Assembly: GCA_021234155.1 (NCBI GenBank)
Contig: JAJEKV010000021.1
Location: forward strand, 13,453,760-13,517,759
Length of the DNA: 64,000 nucleotides
Reading direction: 5' to 3'
DNA from: Isoetes taiwanensis
Lineage: Eukaryota; Streptophyta; Lycopodiopsida; Isoetales; Isoetaceae
In this document: positions 1 to 12,085 of the stretch, in pieces
Layout: each line of letters begins with the position of its first letter
How positions within the stretch are numbered: position 1 is the stretch's first letter
Translations under genes and position numbers: made by a program
The notes under the pieces: generated by a model
The model's database searches: none
Told to the model about the DNA's origin: nothing
Seen by the model: only the letters and a program-made list of their open reading frames with translations

Positions 1-326
1 TGATGCCAAGATATTATACTATATGCTTGATCTCGTTCTATTTTGCTCCTAACTTAGAGTTCATGGAAGTAAGTCTTTGCATTGTGCAAGATTTGACATT
101 CTATCAGGATTTTTGCACTTGGTCAACGGAACACACATTGAAAAGAAATCTCATTAAATCTCCGGTTCCATCCTAAACCAACTACATTGAGAGTGAGCTC
201 ATTATCATGTATTTTTTTTATTTAACACACATTTAATGCCTTACATCCCATACAATATAACAGATTCTTTAAATCATTTTGAGAAAGTGGTTGCTCAAGG
301 AAACCTTGCATTCGATTTACCTAAGT
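1..326. repeat. Direct repeat, copy 1 (partner at 1740-2042)
   Basis: The first 326 bases recur almost unchanged at 1740-2042. The second copy lacks about 39 bases around the 'acacacattgaaaag' segment and has a few small changes. The left edge may lie outside the window. Neither copy has a clear LTR-type TG...CA border, primer-binding site or polypurine tract, so this is called only a segmental direct duplication. Confidence 0.85.
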
Positions 327-1739
327 TGTTCTCAGATGAATAAAGCTTGTGGAAGCGCTGTTGGAACTATTGGCAACCTTAGGTATGGTATTTATTTAAC
401 AACCAGCCTTATTTTATGTTTTGAGTTAAATATCTGAGTGTAATCTTGATATTTTAGTTCTAGTCCCTCATCATTTTTGCATGCTGAATGAATATCAGGT
501 GTTTGTTGTTCCTACTTCAATGTTCCCTTTTCACTTGAGACCGAATATTTTTCTTCTTGAGCATAGTTTTGCTTGGGATATACATGCTTGAGGTAATCTT
601 TTTCCCTGCCCCTTCTTTCGTAGTGTAGAAAAAGAGTAAGCAAAGACTAATTTGGTTGTGTTGACTAATGATAGAGCTGTTCACATCTCCAAGCTTAGTA
701 AAGTTATGAGTATTTTGGCCATGTTCATGTTGTATCGTCAAGTGTGCATGGTGTACTAAATTTGTGTAGAAATCATTCTAAATACTTGCGATGCATTTGT
801 TTATGTTGGTACATTGGAATATACAACACATTCGTAAACTTCTTAGTCACGTCGCATAAAATTGGTTTCTAAGGTTTGCATGTGTTTTCTTGTCAAGTTG
901 AATACATAACCGAGTAATTAATGGTAAGGAAAGCATGTCCACAGTGGCTTCTTTCTTGCTTTATCTTCTATTCGAAATTGGTTATTTTATTTGGTGGCAT
1001 GAGAAGAAAAGTTTAACTTATATTGTTTTATGAGTGAACTGTTGGCGATGTTTTCTCAGGTGTAGTTTTTACGTGTTGAGGCATCTTCTGACCACCATGT
1101 TGTCCCATTTTACATGCTCGCTTGGCTTATTTTCTTATGGCTATTGGGAGACTTGGAGCCATTGCACATGGTTTTGCATTACCTGTGAAACTTTATTACA
1201 TGGTAGGTTGGCCCATAATCCTCAAAAGATGTATTAGAAAGCAACTAAGCATTTCCATGTCTGTTCTATTTGTTGTAGCAATTTATGGTCCTCTTAAACA
1301 TGTTGAGTAAAGGGTTTTGTTAATAAACGTCTACTTATTCAGCACGTAGCAGCTTGCAAAGTTTTTCCATACTTGATTAGCCCAACCCAAGAGGTCATTT
1401 TTATTCTTGATTTTCTCATGATGTCACTTGTGCCTCGCGTTCAAATCTTGATGTTCAAATTGGCGCAAATCCGTTATTAAACAAGCTTTACATTATTGAA
1501 TGTTGGACAATTTAACACGCATTGAAAAATACAAAAGGCTTGCTTGCATTACGTGTTACTAGAATCTCTAAAAGAAGAGAAGACCATATTATATTAACAA
1601 TTCATAAATTCTAACCGCAAATAAAGCTTAATTGCATTAGAAAGAATAGCAGGTCTTTCATCGAATATTGGACTAGAGTTGGAACTAGACGGAACTTCCT
1701 CCTCAGATATCTCTATTTGCCAGAACAATTAACGTAGTT
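327..1739. other. Unannotated spacer between the two direct repeats
   Basis: AT-rich DNA with only short stop-bounded frames (longest 67 codons). None shows a recognisable domain. It may be the interior of an old element bounded by the flanking direct repeats, but nothing in it supports a coding role. Confidence 0.5.
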
Positions 1740-2042
1740 TGATGCCAAGATATTATACTATATGCTTGATCTCGTTCTATTTTGCTCCTAACTTAGAGTT
1801 CATGGAAGTAAGTCTTTGCATTGTGCAATGTTAGATTTGACATTCTATCAGGATTTTTGAACTTGGTCATTAAATCTCCGGTTCCATCCTAAACCAACTA
1901 CATTGAGAGTGAGCTCATTATCATGTATTTTTTTTATTTAACACACATTTAATGCCTTACATCCCATACAATATAACAGATTCTTTAAATCATTTTGAGA
2001 AAGTGGTTGCTCAAGGAAACCTTGCATTCGATTTACCTAAGT
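1740..2042. repeat. Direct repeat, copy 2 (partner at 1-326)
   Basis: Matches 1-326 up to the shared '...atttacctaagt' end, with an internal deletion of about 39 bases relative to copy 1. Downstream sequence diverges at once, so 2042 is a genuine duplication breakpoint. Confidence 0.85.
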
Positions 2043-2930
2043 CAACTTATACATTTTGCTAGACAAGTTTTTTGTACGTCAAGCACACACATTTCTACAT
2101 AGATAACAAATGTGGATAGATATACTTTTGTAAAAGCGGGGAAAGTCAAACAACACAACAATTAAATAGTAAATCAACTTTATGCTCATGCCTATAATTT
2201 CTATCCAAATCTTCAATAATGAAGGTCAGCGAATGGCTAGAATGTGAAATAAAAGCTCGTGTGTAAATGAAGAAATAGCATTGTTGATGTTGGCCAGTTG
2301 AACGGTGCACCCAAGGTTGTTGGCACAGAACCTCAATTTATGGGTTCTCTCTTTTTCAACAATCAAGGGAGCACATGGTCAAAAAGTTATCACGGCGAGA
2401 ATACTCACCAAGTTGTCAAATTATTACTCGCCGACGGCGGTTGTTTGGGATCCTTAGCTTTCTAATTGAAGGAATTGGGCTTCCAGTTGAGATGATTAGG
2501 AATATAACGAGTTACATTCATAATTTCAATAGGTTGCAAGAGTGTGTGGATGCATTTTCTGTAGGCTGTTCAACAAATACGCTTATGGTACTTGGTAGAG
2601 AAGACATTGAATTCGACTTATCTGAGCCAAAGACACTCCGGACGCTGATACCAGGAATGGATGCCCATTGAATAAAAACAGTTAAGATGATAACTATGCC
2701 AAGAGTAACTACACTTTTAGCTACTGATATGCCTTTTTTATTTCACTGTGACTGCAACTTTGACTTTGACTTTTTAGTAAGCGACCAGTCGACTTGATAC
2801 ACTCCTTATAGTACAAATACTTGTATAGATATATAGATATATATATACAAGTTTTTGTACTATCAATGGGATAAAATAAAATGGAATGAAAGGAGGTTGT
2901 GTACGAAGTCAAATGTACGTACATTGGGAA
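2043..2930. other. Intergenic, no recognised gene
   Basis: Contains one 98-codon open frame (2375-2671, plus strand) with a basic N-terminus. I recognise no family in it, and no splice or promoter context supports it. A TA-rich tract (about 2820-2855) follows. Confidence 0.4.
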
Positions 2931-3090
2931 GTATAGATTTCCCAAGATTCTATAAGGTTTCTAAATTCACCAAAATTTAAAACTACCCAATAATCTAGAG
3001 AGATTCTATAAGATTCTACGAGGTTTTCTAGGAATGTATTAAGATTACCCAAGATACTCGAGTATTCCTTAATATTATAGCAAGATTCCT
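2931..3090. repeat. AGATTC-type degenerate short-period array
   Basis: Repeated 'agattctataaga' and 'aagattcc' words spaced about 10-15 bases apart. This is a diffuse version of the arrays that are well formed at 39262-39560 and 55325-55870. Confidence 0.5.
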
Positions 3091-3097
3091 TGAAGAT

Positions 3098-3465
3098 GCT
3101 TACGAAGATGTTTACCACCCTCGACTTCTGTTGCGGGCATAAGTTGGGGCATGTGAGAGCAAGGGTCATGCTTACACGAATGTTGTACTTCACCGGCATT
3201 GACAGCTAATGCTTATAAAAGAACACAAAAAATTGCACTACAAAATTGATTGGTAGTTTGTGGTGTAAATGTTTATGAAGATTTTATCACTCTCGACTTG
3301 TGTTGCAGGCATAAGTTAGGGCACGTGGTTATACTATGATGGATTGTACAAAATCGACTGGTAATATGTGAATTAAAATGTTTATGAGGATTTTTATCAT
3401 CCCTAACTTGTGTTGCAGGCATAAGTTATAGCGTCTAATAGCAAGGGTCATGCTAATCCCAAGAT
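3098..3465. repeat. Three diverged repeats of a segment of about 75 bp
   Basis: The sentence-like block 'gaagatgttta(c/t)...ctcgacttgtgttgcaggcataagtt' occurs near 3103, 3277 and 3390. Each is followed by unlike sequence apart from a shared 'agcaagggtcatgct' in the first and third. The spacing is irregular (about 115-175 bases). Confidence 0.7.
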
Positions 3466-3561
3466 TTCACATCTAGTGAAAGCTTCTACTTGTAGAAGAA
3501 CACCAAAAATTTCAGAATAGCTTGACTAGCTATGGCGACCTCTTGCAAAATGCGACATTGT

Positions 3562-3631
3562 GGTTCAAATTTAAACTCATGGGGCAAGAACATGAAGAAA
3601 TGCATTGATGTGCTTTTGATAGATATATTTT
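3562..3631. repeat. 70 bp direct repeat, copy 1 (partner 4243-4312)
   Basis: The segment beginning 'tcaaatttaaactcatgggg' recurs at 4243-4312 with one inserted base. The two copies bracket about 610 bases holding an AGATTC-type tract (3655-3850). Confidence 0.8.
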
Positions 3632-3654
3632 TCATTCCTCTGCTTTATTATAGG

Positions 3655-3850
3655 TTTCCCAAGATTCTATAAAATTCTTTGACGTTTTCTAAGGTACCAT
3701 TTAGATTCCAAATTATGCTATAAATATTCCTCAATATTCTATAGAGAACCCCTTAAATATCCTTTAGGTTCCGTACAAAACACATCCAATATAGAAGATT
3801 TATCTCTATTCACTTAAGGTGCACCTAGATTCTCCAATGTCCCCTTAAGA
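3655..3850. repeat. AGATTC-type degenerate short-period array
   Basis: Words such as 'aagattctat', 'tagattcc' and 'aagattcc' recur about every 10-20 bases, as at 2931-3090. No coding frame overlaps. Confidence 0.5.
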
Positions 3851-4242
3851 TTCCATTAGACTCCTAAAAATCAATTGGTGAAAGATCAAGTCAATCCTCA
3901 AGTCAACATCTGTCAAATCCTACTCAAAGTGCCACGTTCTTGTATTAACTTTAAGGGTTAGCATGCTTTCCTCTAGAATATGTTTAGATTCCTATTAGAT
4001 TCCATCTAGATCGATTGGAGTAAGACCTTAGAATCCCTCGTCAAGAATAAGGTTTCTGGAAGATCTGCATCAATTGTCTGGAAGATAACCACAACAGGCA
4101 TTTGAATGCAAGGTTGGTGTTGTATATGCACTTCTATTGTATGAGTAGTTCGACGATGAAGTCTAATGGGAAGATTGCATATTGCACCATCTAAACAGAG
4201 GAATTCAAATTTCAATGGGTAGATTACATATGGATGTGCCAT

Positions 4243-4312
4243 ATTCAAATTTAAACTCATGGGGCAAGAAACATGAAGAAATGCATTGATGTGCTTTTGA
4301 TAGATATATGGT
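4243..4312. repeat. 70 bp direct repeat, copy 2
   Basis: Partner of 3562-3631 and nearly identical to it. Confidence 0.8.
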
Positions 4313-5564
4313 TTTCATCTTATTTCATTTTTTAATGTCCCCTTTTGTGGTATCTATCAAGTGATTATTAATGTTCTTTGTCATTAGCTCACAACATTTT
4401 ATGAGGACAACCTTCGTGGCATTAGATTATAAATTTCAACTTACGATTCTCATAATATTACATGACACTCGCTTATAATATTACATAACTTTGATCACAA
4501 TTTTTGTAAATGCAAAGATTATAAATTTCAGTAATGCGCATTGCTACAGGTTTAAAAAGCTTGCAATTTAAGCTCCACATGACACATATATCGGTTAACA
4601 CAAAAACTTATGTTGCCTATCTTGCTAGAACTTGCAACTAACAATATTTGTTAAATGCAGGAAAAGGATGACAAAATTCTTTGCTAATTTTCAATTCAAA
4701 GGCATGAGTTTAATCTTGTACCTAAGACGACGTTCAGTAAGGACCTATCCAATATCACATTGATATCTCACACTCAATATCTTAAACAAAATGAATCTTA
4801 AGCCTAGAATGACAACTTCTATAATCCCTCGCTTTTCTCAATGAACAATTATTTTACTTGCAAACTCTTGCATATCGAGTCGAGTAAGCTAACCTTAAGA
4901 TCTCGACAACTACAAAAAATCGTGGCTCAAAGCAAGAAAAAACCACTATAGATATGTTGAATTGCGATGAACACCAAAATACAAACAAAAGAGTTCTCAC
5001 AATAAAGTGTAAACTCTAAGCAAGAAATAACCCGTCCACAATTTACTATGCCATAAGCATGCTCATTTCCTACTCCTCAATGCACATGATGGATCATCAA
5101 CGCCAGAAACCGTGATGCTTTTTGCAAGATGTATTCATATCCAAGCTTTGGGATTTCTTTTTTCTTATCGATTTGTGCATCTTAGACTTGATGCTCAAAG
5201 ATCATCCGAATAGTTTCTTCTGTAATCACGATCTAACTCATGCCCTCGCTTTGAAGCATTTGTCAAATCAACATGGGCCTTCACTATGCTCCATATGGGG
5301 CATTTGCCTTAAAACTCTTTTCATTTCCTTTTGTGCCATTAGAAATTGAGAAGCAAAATGTACCTCTCCTCTTGTTCTGGCATCAACCTACGAAGACGCT
5401 CTCTTTCTTGGAGCTCCAGAAACTTTTCCCGACTAAGAGGTCTCTCATTGCAGGCCTAGATGCTGGCATAAGACCACTGAGTCTCACAAGAAGTCACAAG
5501 TTATATGACTACAAAATGAACTTCACCCCGTAAAAACCGGAGGGAGAATCTCCAATGTGATACA
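4313..5564. other. Intergenic, no recognised gene
   Basis: AT-rich sequence with short open frames only (up to 86 codons, at 5273-5533 plus). No domain, splice pattern, RNA gene or transposon end was recognised. Confidence 0.45.
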
Positions 5565-5830
5565 TTAGTCGTGCATGGATGCTCCAACAAAGAAAGGAGG
5601 CATCAATGGTGAAATACCATATGGTACTGGAGTATCGTATCTTCCATACATTCCATCACCATATGGTACTCGAGTATCGTATCTTCCATACATTCCATCA
5701 CCATATCCAAGGGGGTATGGAGTCATCTGTTGAGCCATCGATGGACCTTGCCAAAACATCTCAGGAGCATATGAGCATATGACGGCATTGGATTCATTGA
5801 TACACCCGCAATATCAGTCCAAACATGAAA
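5565..5830 (-). pseudogene. Unidentified protein C-terminal fragment with 42 bp tandem repeat
   Basis: On the minus strand 5759-5565 reads as a Met-, Pro-, Gly- and Tyr-rich C-terminus. It ends in the duplicated motif YGDGMYGRYDT and then a PLMPPFF...SMHD stop. The duplication is a perfect-period 42 bp tandem repeat (5617-5658 and 5659-5700, one base different), which adds 14 residues. Just upstream on the same strand (about 5760-5820) a second frame reads GVSMNPMPSYA. It would join this one if the 9 bp repeat 'catatgctcatatgct' were a recent insertion, so I suspect a frameshifted relic of a longer protein. The composition resembles low-complexity tails of plant RNA-binding or transcription proteins, but I recognise no family. 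No upstream exon was identified. Confidence 0.3.
5617..5700. repeat. Two-copy 42 bp tandem repeat
   Basis: Units 5617-5658 and 5659-5700 start with CCATATGGTACT and differ at one base. A partial third start (ccatatcc) follows at 5701. Confidence 0.9.
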
Positions 5831-8800
5831 CACACAACCAGATTCTCATTGTTCGCCAACTTAAATACCGAACTAACACAAATTCCAAAGATAGCTTGCC
5901 CAAGTTCTATGTCGAGAACAAAACTAAAACCATTCTAAACCGCTTTTTTCCCTACTTCAGCCCAAATTTGGATAAACAAGCTTAGTGCTGAAAATAAGGA
6001 TAAGGATATGTGTGTCTCTTTGTGGAAACATGATATTACAAATGAAGCGTAACCACGAACTTTTACCAAAAGATATGTGCAAAGGCGTAACCTAGCCTTC
6101 CCATCAAGAACCAGCAAAGAATAAATGATACATGAGATATTCAAGCTCCCATTATCGCCGATGTTTCATTGAAGATACACAAAGAAAGTGTTAAAGATTT
6201 CCTACTATGATCCATAAAGAACAAATAATGGGACTTTGATTAGCAGCCATGTAACAAGTTTGATTGGACGGTTATGCAACAAGTTTGGATGGACAACTTG
6301 TAAATACAGGTCAATTAATAATCTCTTCTCTGCATGTCTTAATAAAAGATTCTCAGCAGCTGTAATTAGTACCGCAGAAACATTCCGCATTGTTGACAAT
6401 ATACTACCGAAAGCAATCCCTTGCAAGACGGTCCGAGAACCACAAACATAACAAAACCCGTCACCCCGAGACAAAATCAAATCCTTCAAATCATTACTGC
6501 GGAATGTGAATGCTTATATAAAAGCATAAAGTGGTTCAGGGGTACCTTTCTAAATTTCCCAAAGTCTAACCTCGCACCATCCGCCAACGCTTTTTTAGAA
6601 TATAGCTAAATTCAGACTAATAAACATATGGGGAAAGCATATTTACCGCATTTAATGGACGGCTAGGTTTCTTCTTCTTCGTTCCTAGAAAATATAATGT
6701 ATCCCAAGTCGAAATTAAAGCATGACCCAAGCGAACCAACTATTTGAATAATGTAGCTTGTGAAGTATCATTCGATGCTAATGCTAAACAACCTGACCAC
6801 TAATAAGTCTAACTTAAGCATGAGCTACATCCAAGCTTCAAACTTTAAATTAATATACAATGGATATAACTCTGTTTAACAAACAGCTTGGCGAGATCAA
6901 ATTGTGGAACATTTTAATTGCACATTGAATCACCTTTGATGCTCTTTGCCTTGCCACTTACAATATAAGAATCGCCGCTTGTGCATTAAATCACGTGTTT
7001 ATTTATTTCTGAAACCTTCTAGTATAACCTAATCGATGTATGTACCACAAACTCGTTAGCTTTCGATCAACAACAAACACTTTCGGTTTCTTAAACCGCA
7101 TTACCAAATGCCGTTGCAATAATGCTATGCTCCCTAGAAGAAAGATCGGCAAAGAATTGAGGGTCATGCATCACCGTGAATTTGTTCAATGTCAATGAAT
7201 CCAGATAGCGATTGAAGGGTCTATAAAATGCACTAATTAGTTAGTATCAATTCACGGGAATAAATAATCGAGAAACGTAAACTCAATTACTTTCGAATCA
7301 ATTGAAGTTAGATCTGCGGTGTTCAAGTGCTAATTTCCAACCGATAAGGTCTTGTCTAGATAACGGGCTAGAATAAAACATAAGGTTAGGTTTCCAATTT
7401 CCTAAGGACCAAATCTCACCCATCGCGGAGAGAAAAAAACAGATCTATGTCGATGTCGAAAATACGCGAAAGTTTACTTGATATGAGCCCCCGCCGAGGC
7501 CTGCATTCAATATGACAAGATAATGATTAACCATCTTACAAAATCAATTCTTGCTTGTGATGGAGATCGAAAACCGCAAAGGTCAATTTCATGAAAAAAA
7601 TTTGAACTACCATAGTGTAATACCTATAGAACAAATATTGGAGGGGCAATATGTTGCGGATCTCGATCTAAATAAGTGCGGGAATGCAAAGTTGTCGCTG
7701 TTGTTTATGCCCTTGACAAAGTCTCTCGTGATTTCATTTACAAATATCTAGTTTGAACAGTTTCGCATGAGAACCTGTTTCAATCTATTTTCCACGCCAC
7801 AAACAGAGCTTTACAAAATACCGTAAACCGACCTTGTATGTAAGGGAAATCAGGATCATCCGGTAGCACATCATCAAACGAGCTCCCGTAACATTGACAA
7901 TATCGTTCTTTGGCAAAACCTTATCGCCTTGCAAAATGCCACCGTTAATGGCAAAGAATCGAAAGTTAACCCTTTTTCGCACTTATTTTGCTGATCCATT
8001 ATATCTTTGAAAACATCATTTCGGACGTGGTACAAAACAATGTATATCTCTTACGTTGGTGTTCACTACCAACCAAAGCACTATATGACAACCAAGTATG
8101 TTTTGTCTATTTTCTAGATGTAATTTGAAGTACAAATTCGGGCACCTCAATATTAGGATATTTAGAATTACAATTTGTTTTAAAATCCTAGGTCTGTATT
8201 CTTATTCGCCACTAATCAGATCAATGACATCTCTATTCATTCATCTCATCTAGATAGAGTTTAGGAAGCCAAATACCTCCGCTTTTGACAAACCGGTTAT
8301 ATTTTTCATTGCAACGCGGGCCATTTGGGCCCGCCAAAAACGAGCATCCACTGTCCAAATGCAACCAAAAGTTCATAGCAAAAAATGGAGGCATTTAACT
8401 TGCAGATAACGATACAAACCTCAAAGAAATGTCGTGGATCCGTGTTAAAGAAAGTTGATAAGCCGCATCCGGCTAAAATATGGCAAGATATTCTATACGA
8501 CCCATCCCGGTGAAGGGCCTAGACAACAACATCTATTGGCTGCGGTTTGCAAAAACCATTTAAATAGTCAAAGGGATGTCAATGGGCCGTCTTTCAGATC
8601 GTAACAAAAAAAGAGATAGGAAACTTAAAGGTTTGCTTCAAGATCTCACCTCCGGCTCTAAGAATGACCCGCAAATCGTAAATCTTCAAATTTATGAGAA
8701 AAAGATGCAACTAGCTTTTTGTTTGCTATACACGCCATATCCGCCAAGCTTAGAAACATTAACACTAAAACGGGATACTGAAAAAACCTGACTAGTTACA

Positions 8801-10158
8801 CTCCAACAATCCATGAGTCTTTTCAAATTTTCCGGCTTCTTTGCACGTAATGAATTCCTTGCTTCTTTGATAAACAATTTTGGCATAAGAGCCACGCCGA
8901 ATCCAGGTCTGGTCGGTCCGAAAGCAACAAGTCGAAATCTATCTTTTCCCGGCACTCAAAGACACGAATATATTTGCATCATAATGGAGACCAATCGCAG
9001 CTCTTTAAGCAGAGCATCATAACACGAGTTTCAATCTCAGCTAACCATTTCGTTATAGATTTTCACAAATGAGGCTTTTTCCAAGAGGCAGACAAATAAG
9101 AGAAAACCGTAGCAGTATGAAAGAAGCCACGGCCATGTCGTTGGCCTTCTTTGCCATATCTCTCGTTTCTGTCTCCAAAGGAAATACAATAAGAGAAAAC
9201 TAGAACGGATGAAAGGAGCCATGGCAATGGCGTTCCCCTTTTGTCGTAGCTTTCGCCCGTTTCGTGGTCGGACGAAAATATAATAAGGGGCTACTTTTTA
9301 GACCAAATCGGCCCCAATCCACATTGCTTGCAAGCCCACGGAGGAAAAAAGTGGAGCTGACTGCCCGCTCCTTCTACCGGACATCGTGGTGAAGAACAAA
9401 GAATCGCCCCAAGTAATAAAGAACGAGCATGTAAATGGCCCCAACCGGTTGGACAAAGCCGCTTATGTCGGATCCGCCCGTTGAAGAAATGATATGCCGC
9501 ATAGGATAAACTACATACTCAAGGCATGATTTGAGAACAACACAACGGCATCCAAAAAAGAAGCCAGTCCAAATAGTTGATATAAAGAATGGAAGCGAGA
9601 AAATATCCTGTTTTGTGCTATTGAGTTCGAATCTCGGGCACCAGACAAACACCGAATCTACATTTCAGAAAAATGTTGCATGCTCTGATGCTTTGATCTA
9701 AATGCTGCAATGAAAACAGAGGATAATTAGTCATGTGTTTCTCATAAACAGTAGTTAAATCAAGCAATGCAAAAGCAAGAGCCTTAATAGTTTACTTCCT
9801 CTGCTGCTAAATATGAAATCCAACTCCAAATGAAAGTCTGCAACACAAAAGCTGAGCCGGATCCTCTCGACCTTTACAAAAAATCAAGTTTGATCCATTG
9901 TGCCCTTAAATTGTTCCAAGTTAACCCTATGCTTGAAGAAATGACCCGCCCATGAATCCGGAGTAAATTTTCCACGGTAAACACACAGGGCAATCGATTA
10001 GAAATGCACCGAAAGTATTTGCGTTAATTAGGCCTAGATTCTAATGGAATGAAATGTTGAAACTAAACTCTAAAGTCGAGCTTCAAATCAATTACCTGGG
10101 TTATAGGCCTACAGGGATATCCTGGTCTCCGCCATAGCCCGACCACAAGCCAGCCGGA
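5831..10158. other. Long intergenic stretch, no recognised gene
   Basis: Many short frames (60-95 codons) on both strands, none with a family signature. The 92-codon minus frame at 9374-9652 and the 71-codon plus frame at 8576-8791 are the longest with protein-like composition, but nothing confirms them. No tRNA, LTR or TIR was recognised. Confidence 0.4.
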
Positions 10159-10200
10159 ACCGAGAACAGAGAAAAGTGGACCGAGAACAGAGAAAAGTGG
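10159..10200. repeat. 21 bp perfect tandem duplication
   Basis: The 21-mer beginning ACCGAGAACAGAG occurs twice without a spacer (10159-10179, 10180-10200). Confidence 0.95.
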
Positions 10201-10259
10201 AAAATATCCTTGATGATTTTTAATTAATGTGCATTGCCACCTCACGAAGGTGGACATTA

Positions 10260-11030
10260 AATTTCTTTGCCCATTAAATTTCCTTGACTTTTAAATCAAG
10301 GGAAGAGATTAGAAGCCCCAATTCCAATGATTTGGATTAAAAGCCCCAATTCTATCACCTTCCTTGCAACTTCCTATCCAAAATTGACGGCCAAGATTTG
10401 ACCTTCCCTTTTAATCCGAAGGCCCATATGAAAAGCCCCAAATAATTTTAATCGACGGTCTAGATAAAATGCCCCAATTTCGAGGGCCAGATTAACGAGG
10501 TGGCACCGTCTGGGCCGTCCATCCCAGAGATGGACGGCCGAGATCAATCTCTACACCATGTTGGTAGACCTCCATATAATTGTATATATATATATAAGGA
10601 TATATATCTGATCTATATATGTTCTTATGTTTCGCGCTTATCCGACCGTCCATTAAAGATCCGACGGCTCACGTGGGTTTGGGACGTATCGTACGGCCCT
10701 CCTACGGTCCAGATTGATCTGATCCTAACCGTCGGTCCGAGATCCGACGGCTCACGTGGCTTGGGGACACATCCTAGGGTGGCGCATATTGCTTTTATAT
10801 GGTGAGATCTTGATCGTTGATCAAGTCTAAGATCCTAAGGCTCATATTGAATGCTCATTCATTAAGGAAAGGCTTTTAAAGTTTTTTATGTTATTGGGGG
10901 GATTCGAACCCTGGTCCTCAACCCCCCAAACCCCCCACTCTAACCACTAGACCAATCATTAATTCTATGAATAATTTATGTTTCAAATATACTTAAGGGT
11001 AATGTTCTAATTAAGATAAAATCTATCTTC
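10260..11030 (-). mobile_element. tRNA-headed SINE-like repeat, copy A
   Basis: Read on the minus strand, the right part (about 10895-10960) is tRNA-like. It has a box A-type TGGTCTAGTGG (10944-10954) and an exact box B GGTTCGAATCC (10900-10910), followed by a conserved body to about 10590. The body carries repeated 'GCCGTAGGATC/GATCCGACGGCTCACGTG' blocks, two CACGTG G-box hexamers (10670-10675, 10753-10758) and a TA-rich 'acatatatagatcag' tract. The same body appears at 44360-44820, 54100-54640 and, inverted, 56060-56720. The left 10260-10500 part ('aagccccaatt' and 'cggccaagattt' words) only partly matches the copy at 44165. The box pair and shared body support a Pol III-type retroposon, but the length is long for a plant SINE and no target-site duplication is visible. 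Confidence 0.6.
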
Positions 11031-11040
11031 TATATATAAT

Positions 11041-12085
11041 AATAATGGCGTTTTATGATAGTTTGTGCGCAATCTTGGCCCTTAATTTTTTTACTTCAAT
11101 TTTATCCCTTCGATTTACCGGTTTCTTTTCCACAACCCGCGCTTCTTATTGTTGTTCTGGATCTCTATATGCAGACGATTGCCTAGAGGCAGCTTATTCT
11201 GCCATAGTCGCTCCGGTAACGCTCTCTCTTTTCTCATCCAACCCGCCTCCAGGCTCCTCCAGGCTCTTCGGATTTAATCTCTTGATGCATATGCTCGATG
11301 GGTTTGCCAATCCCATGCTGCCGCTGTTGCAACTTCATTCAGAAGACATCATATTGCAGAATCGATTTATGGCTTCAAGAATTGGTATTTCGTCTATATG
11401 AAGATGCTCATAAACAACAAGCAGATCTGATATTAAGTTGTTGTCTTATACATGGTGCACATCGCCTATATTCAGGTCAGTTGCTCTCTTACACAAGGTT
11501 CACACCGTCCACATAAAGACATGTTGACGGACATTTTTCCATAACATATGCATGTGAGCTAAAGTCCTTTTGGCATTGCTACCGGGAATGTGCATTGTAA
11601 GCTTCGAGCTCTAATTTCTCATCCTTGGTGTTTGCTTGTTATGCTTGTGTTAGTATTCAAAAGTCTAAGGAGGTTCTGCAAACAATGTGACGAGTAGGTT
11701 CATGACAAACAACAAATATGGATGCTAAACATTATTTGGTCACTGTGCCCATGATCAATGGCAAGTTCCCAGAGAGGTATGATGCATTTGTCTCCTCTTT
11801 TATTCCTGTGTTATTTATGGGCAATAGTAGAGTAAGAATTGCCATGCCATCACCTGAAAGTTTACTGTCAAAATGCCAGGTCAGTCTGGTCATTTTGTTT
11901 ATCTTATCTGCAAAGCTTATAGATGAACCATCTGCAAATGATATTAATCATAGGACCACTATATGGCTATTTAGCTGTCTGTCACATTTATGTTGCTGGG
12001 GAACCCAAGGTTTCATGGTTTTCTATATATCAAGGAAGTTATTACTTGGTCTAACTTGTCTGCTGGTTATGATAAAACTTCAGGA
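11041..12085. other. Intergenic, no recognised gene
   Basis: Open frames at 11045-11401 and 11718-12197 (plus) lack a family signature. The 3' part of the second overlaps, in another frame, the YTH pseudogene that starts near 12086. Confidence 0.4.

Noticed and set aside
1-326. Terminal repeat of an LTR retrotransposon
   Set aside because: No TG...CA ends, primer-binding site, purine tract or internal coding domain could be shown, so only a direct repeat is reported.
2375-2671. 98-codon open frame as a gene
   Set aside because: No recognisable motif, no promoter or splice support; comparable frames are expected by chance in 64 kb.
10063-10257. Minus-strand frame as a small protein
   Set aside because: Its repeated LFSVLG motif is produced by the 21 bp tandem duplication; no family similarity.
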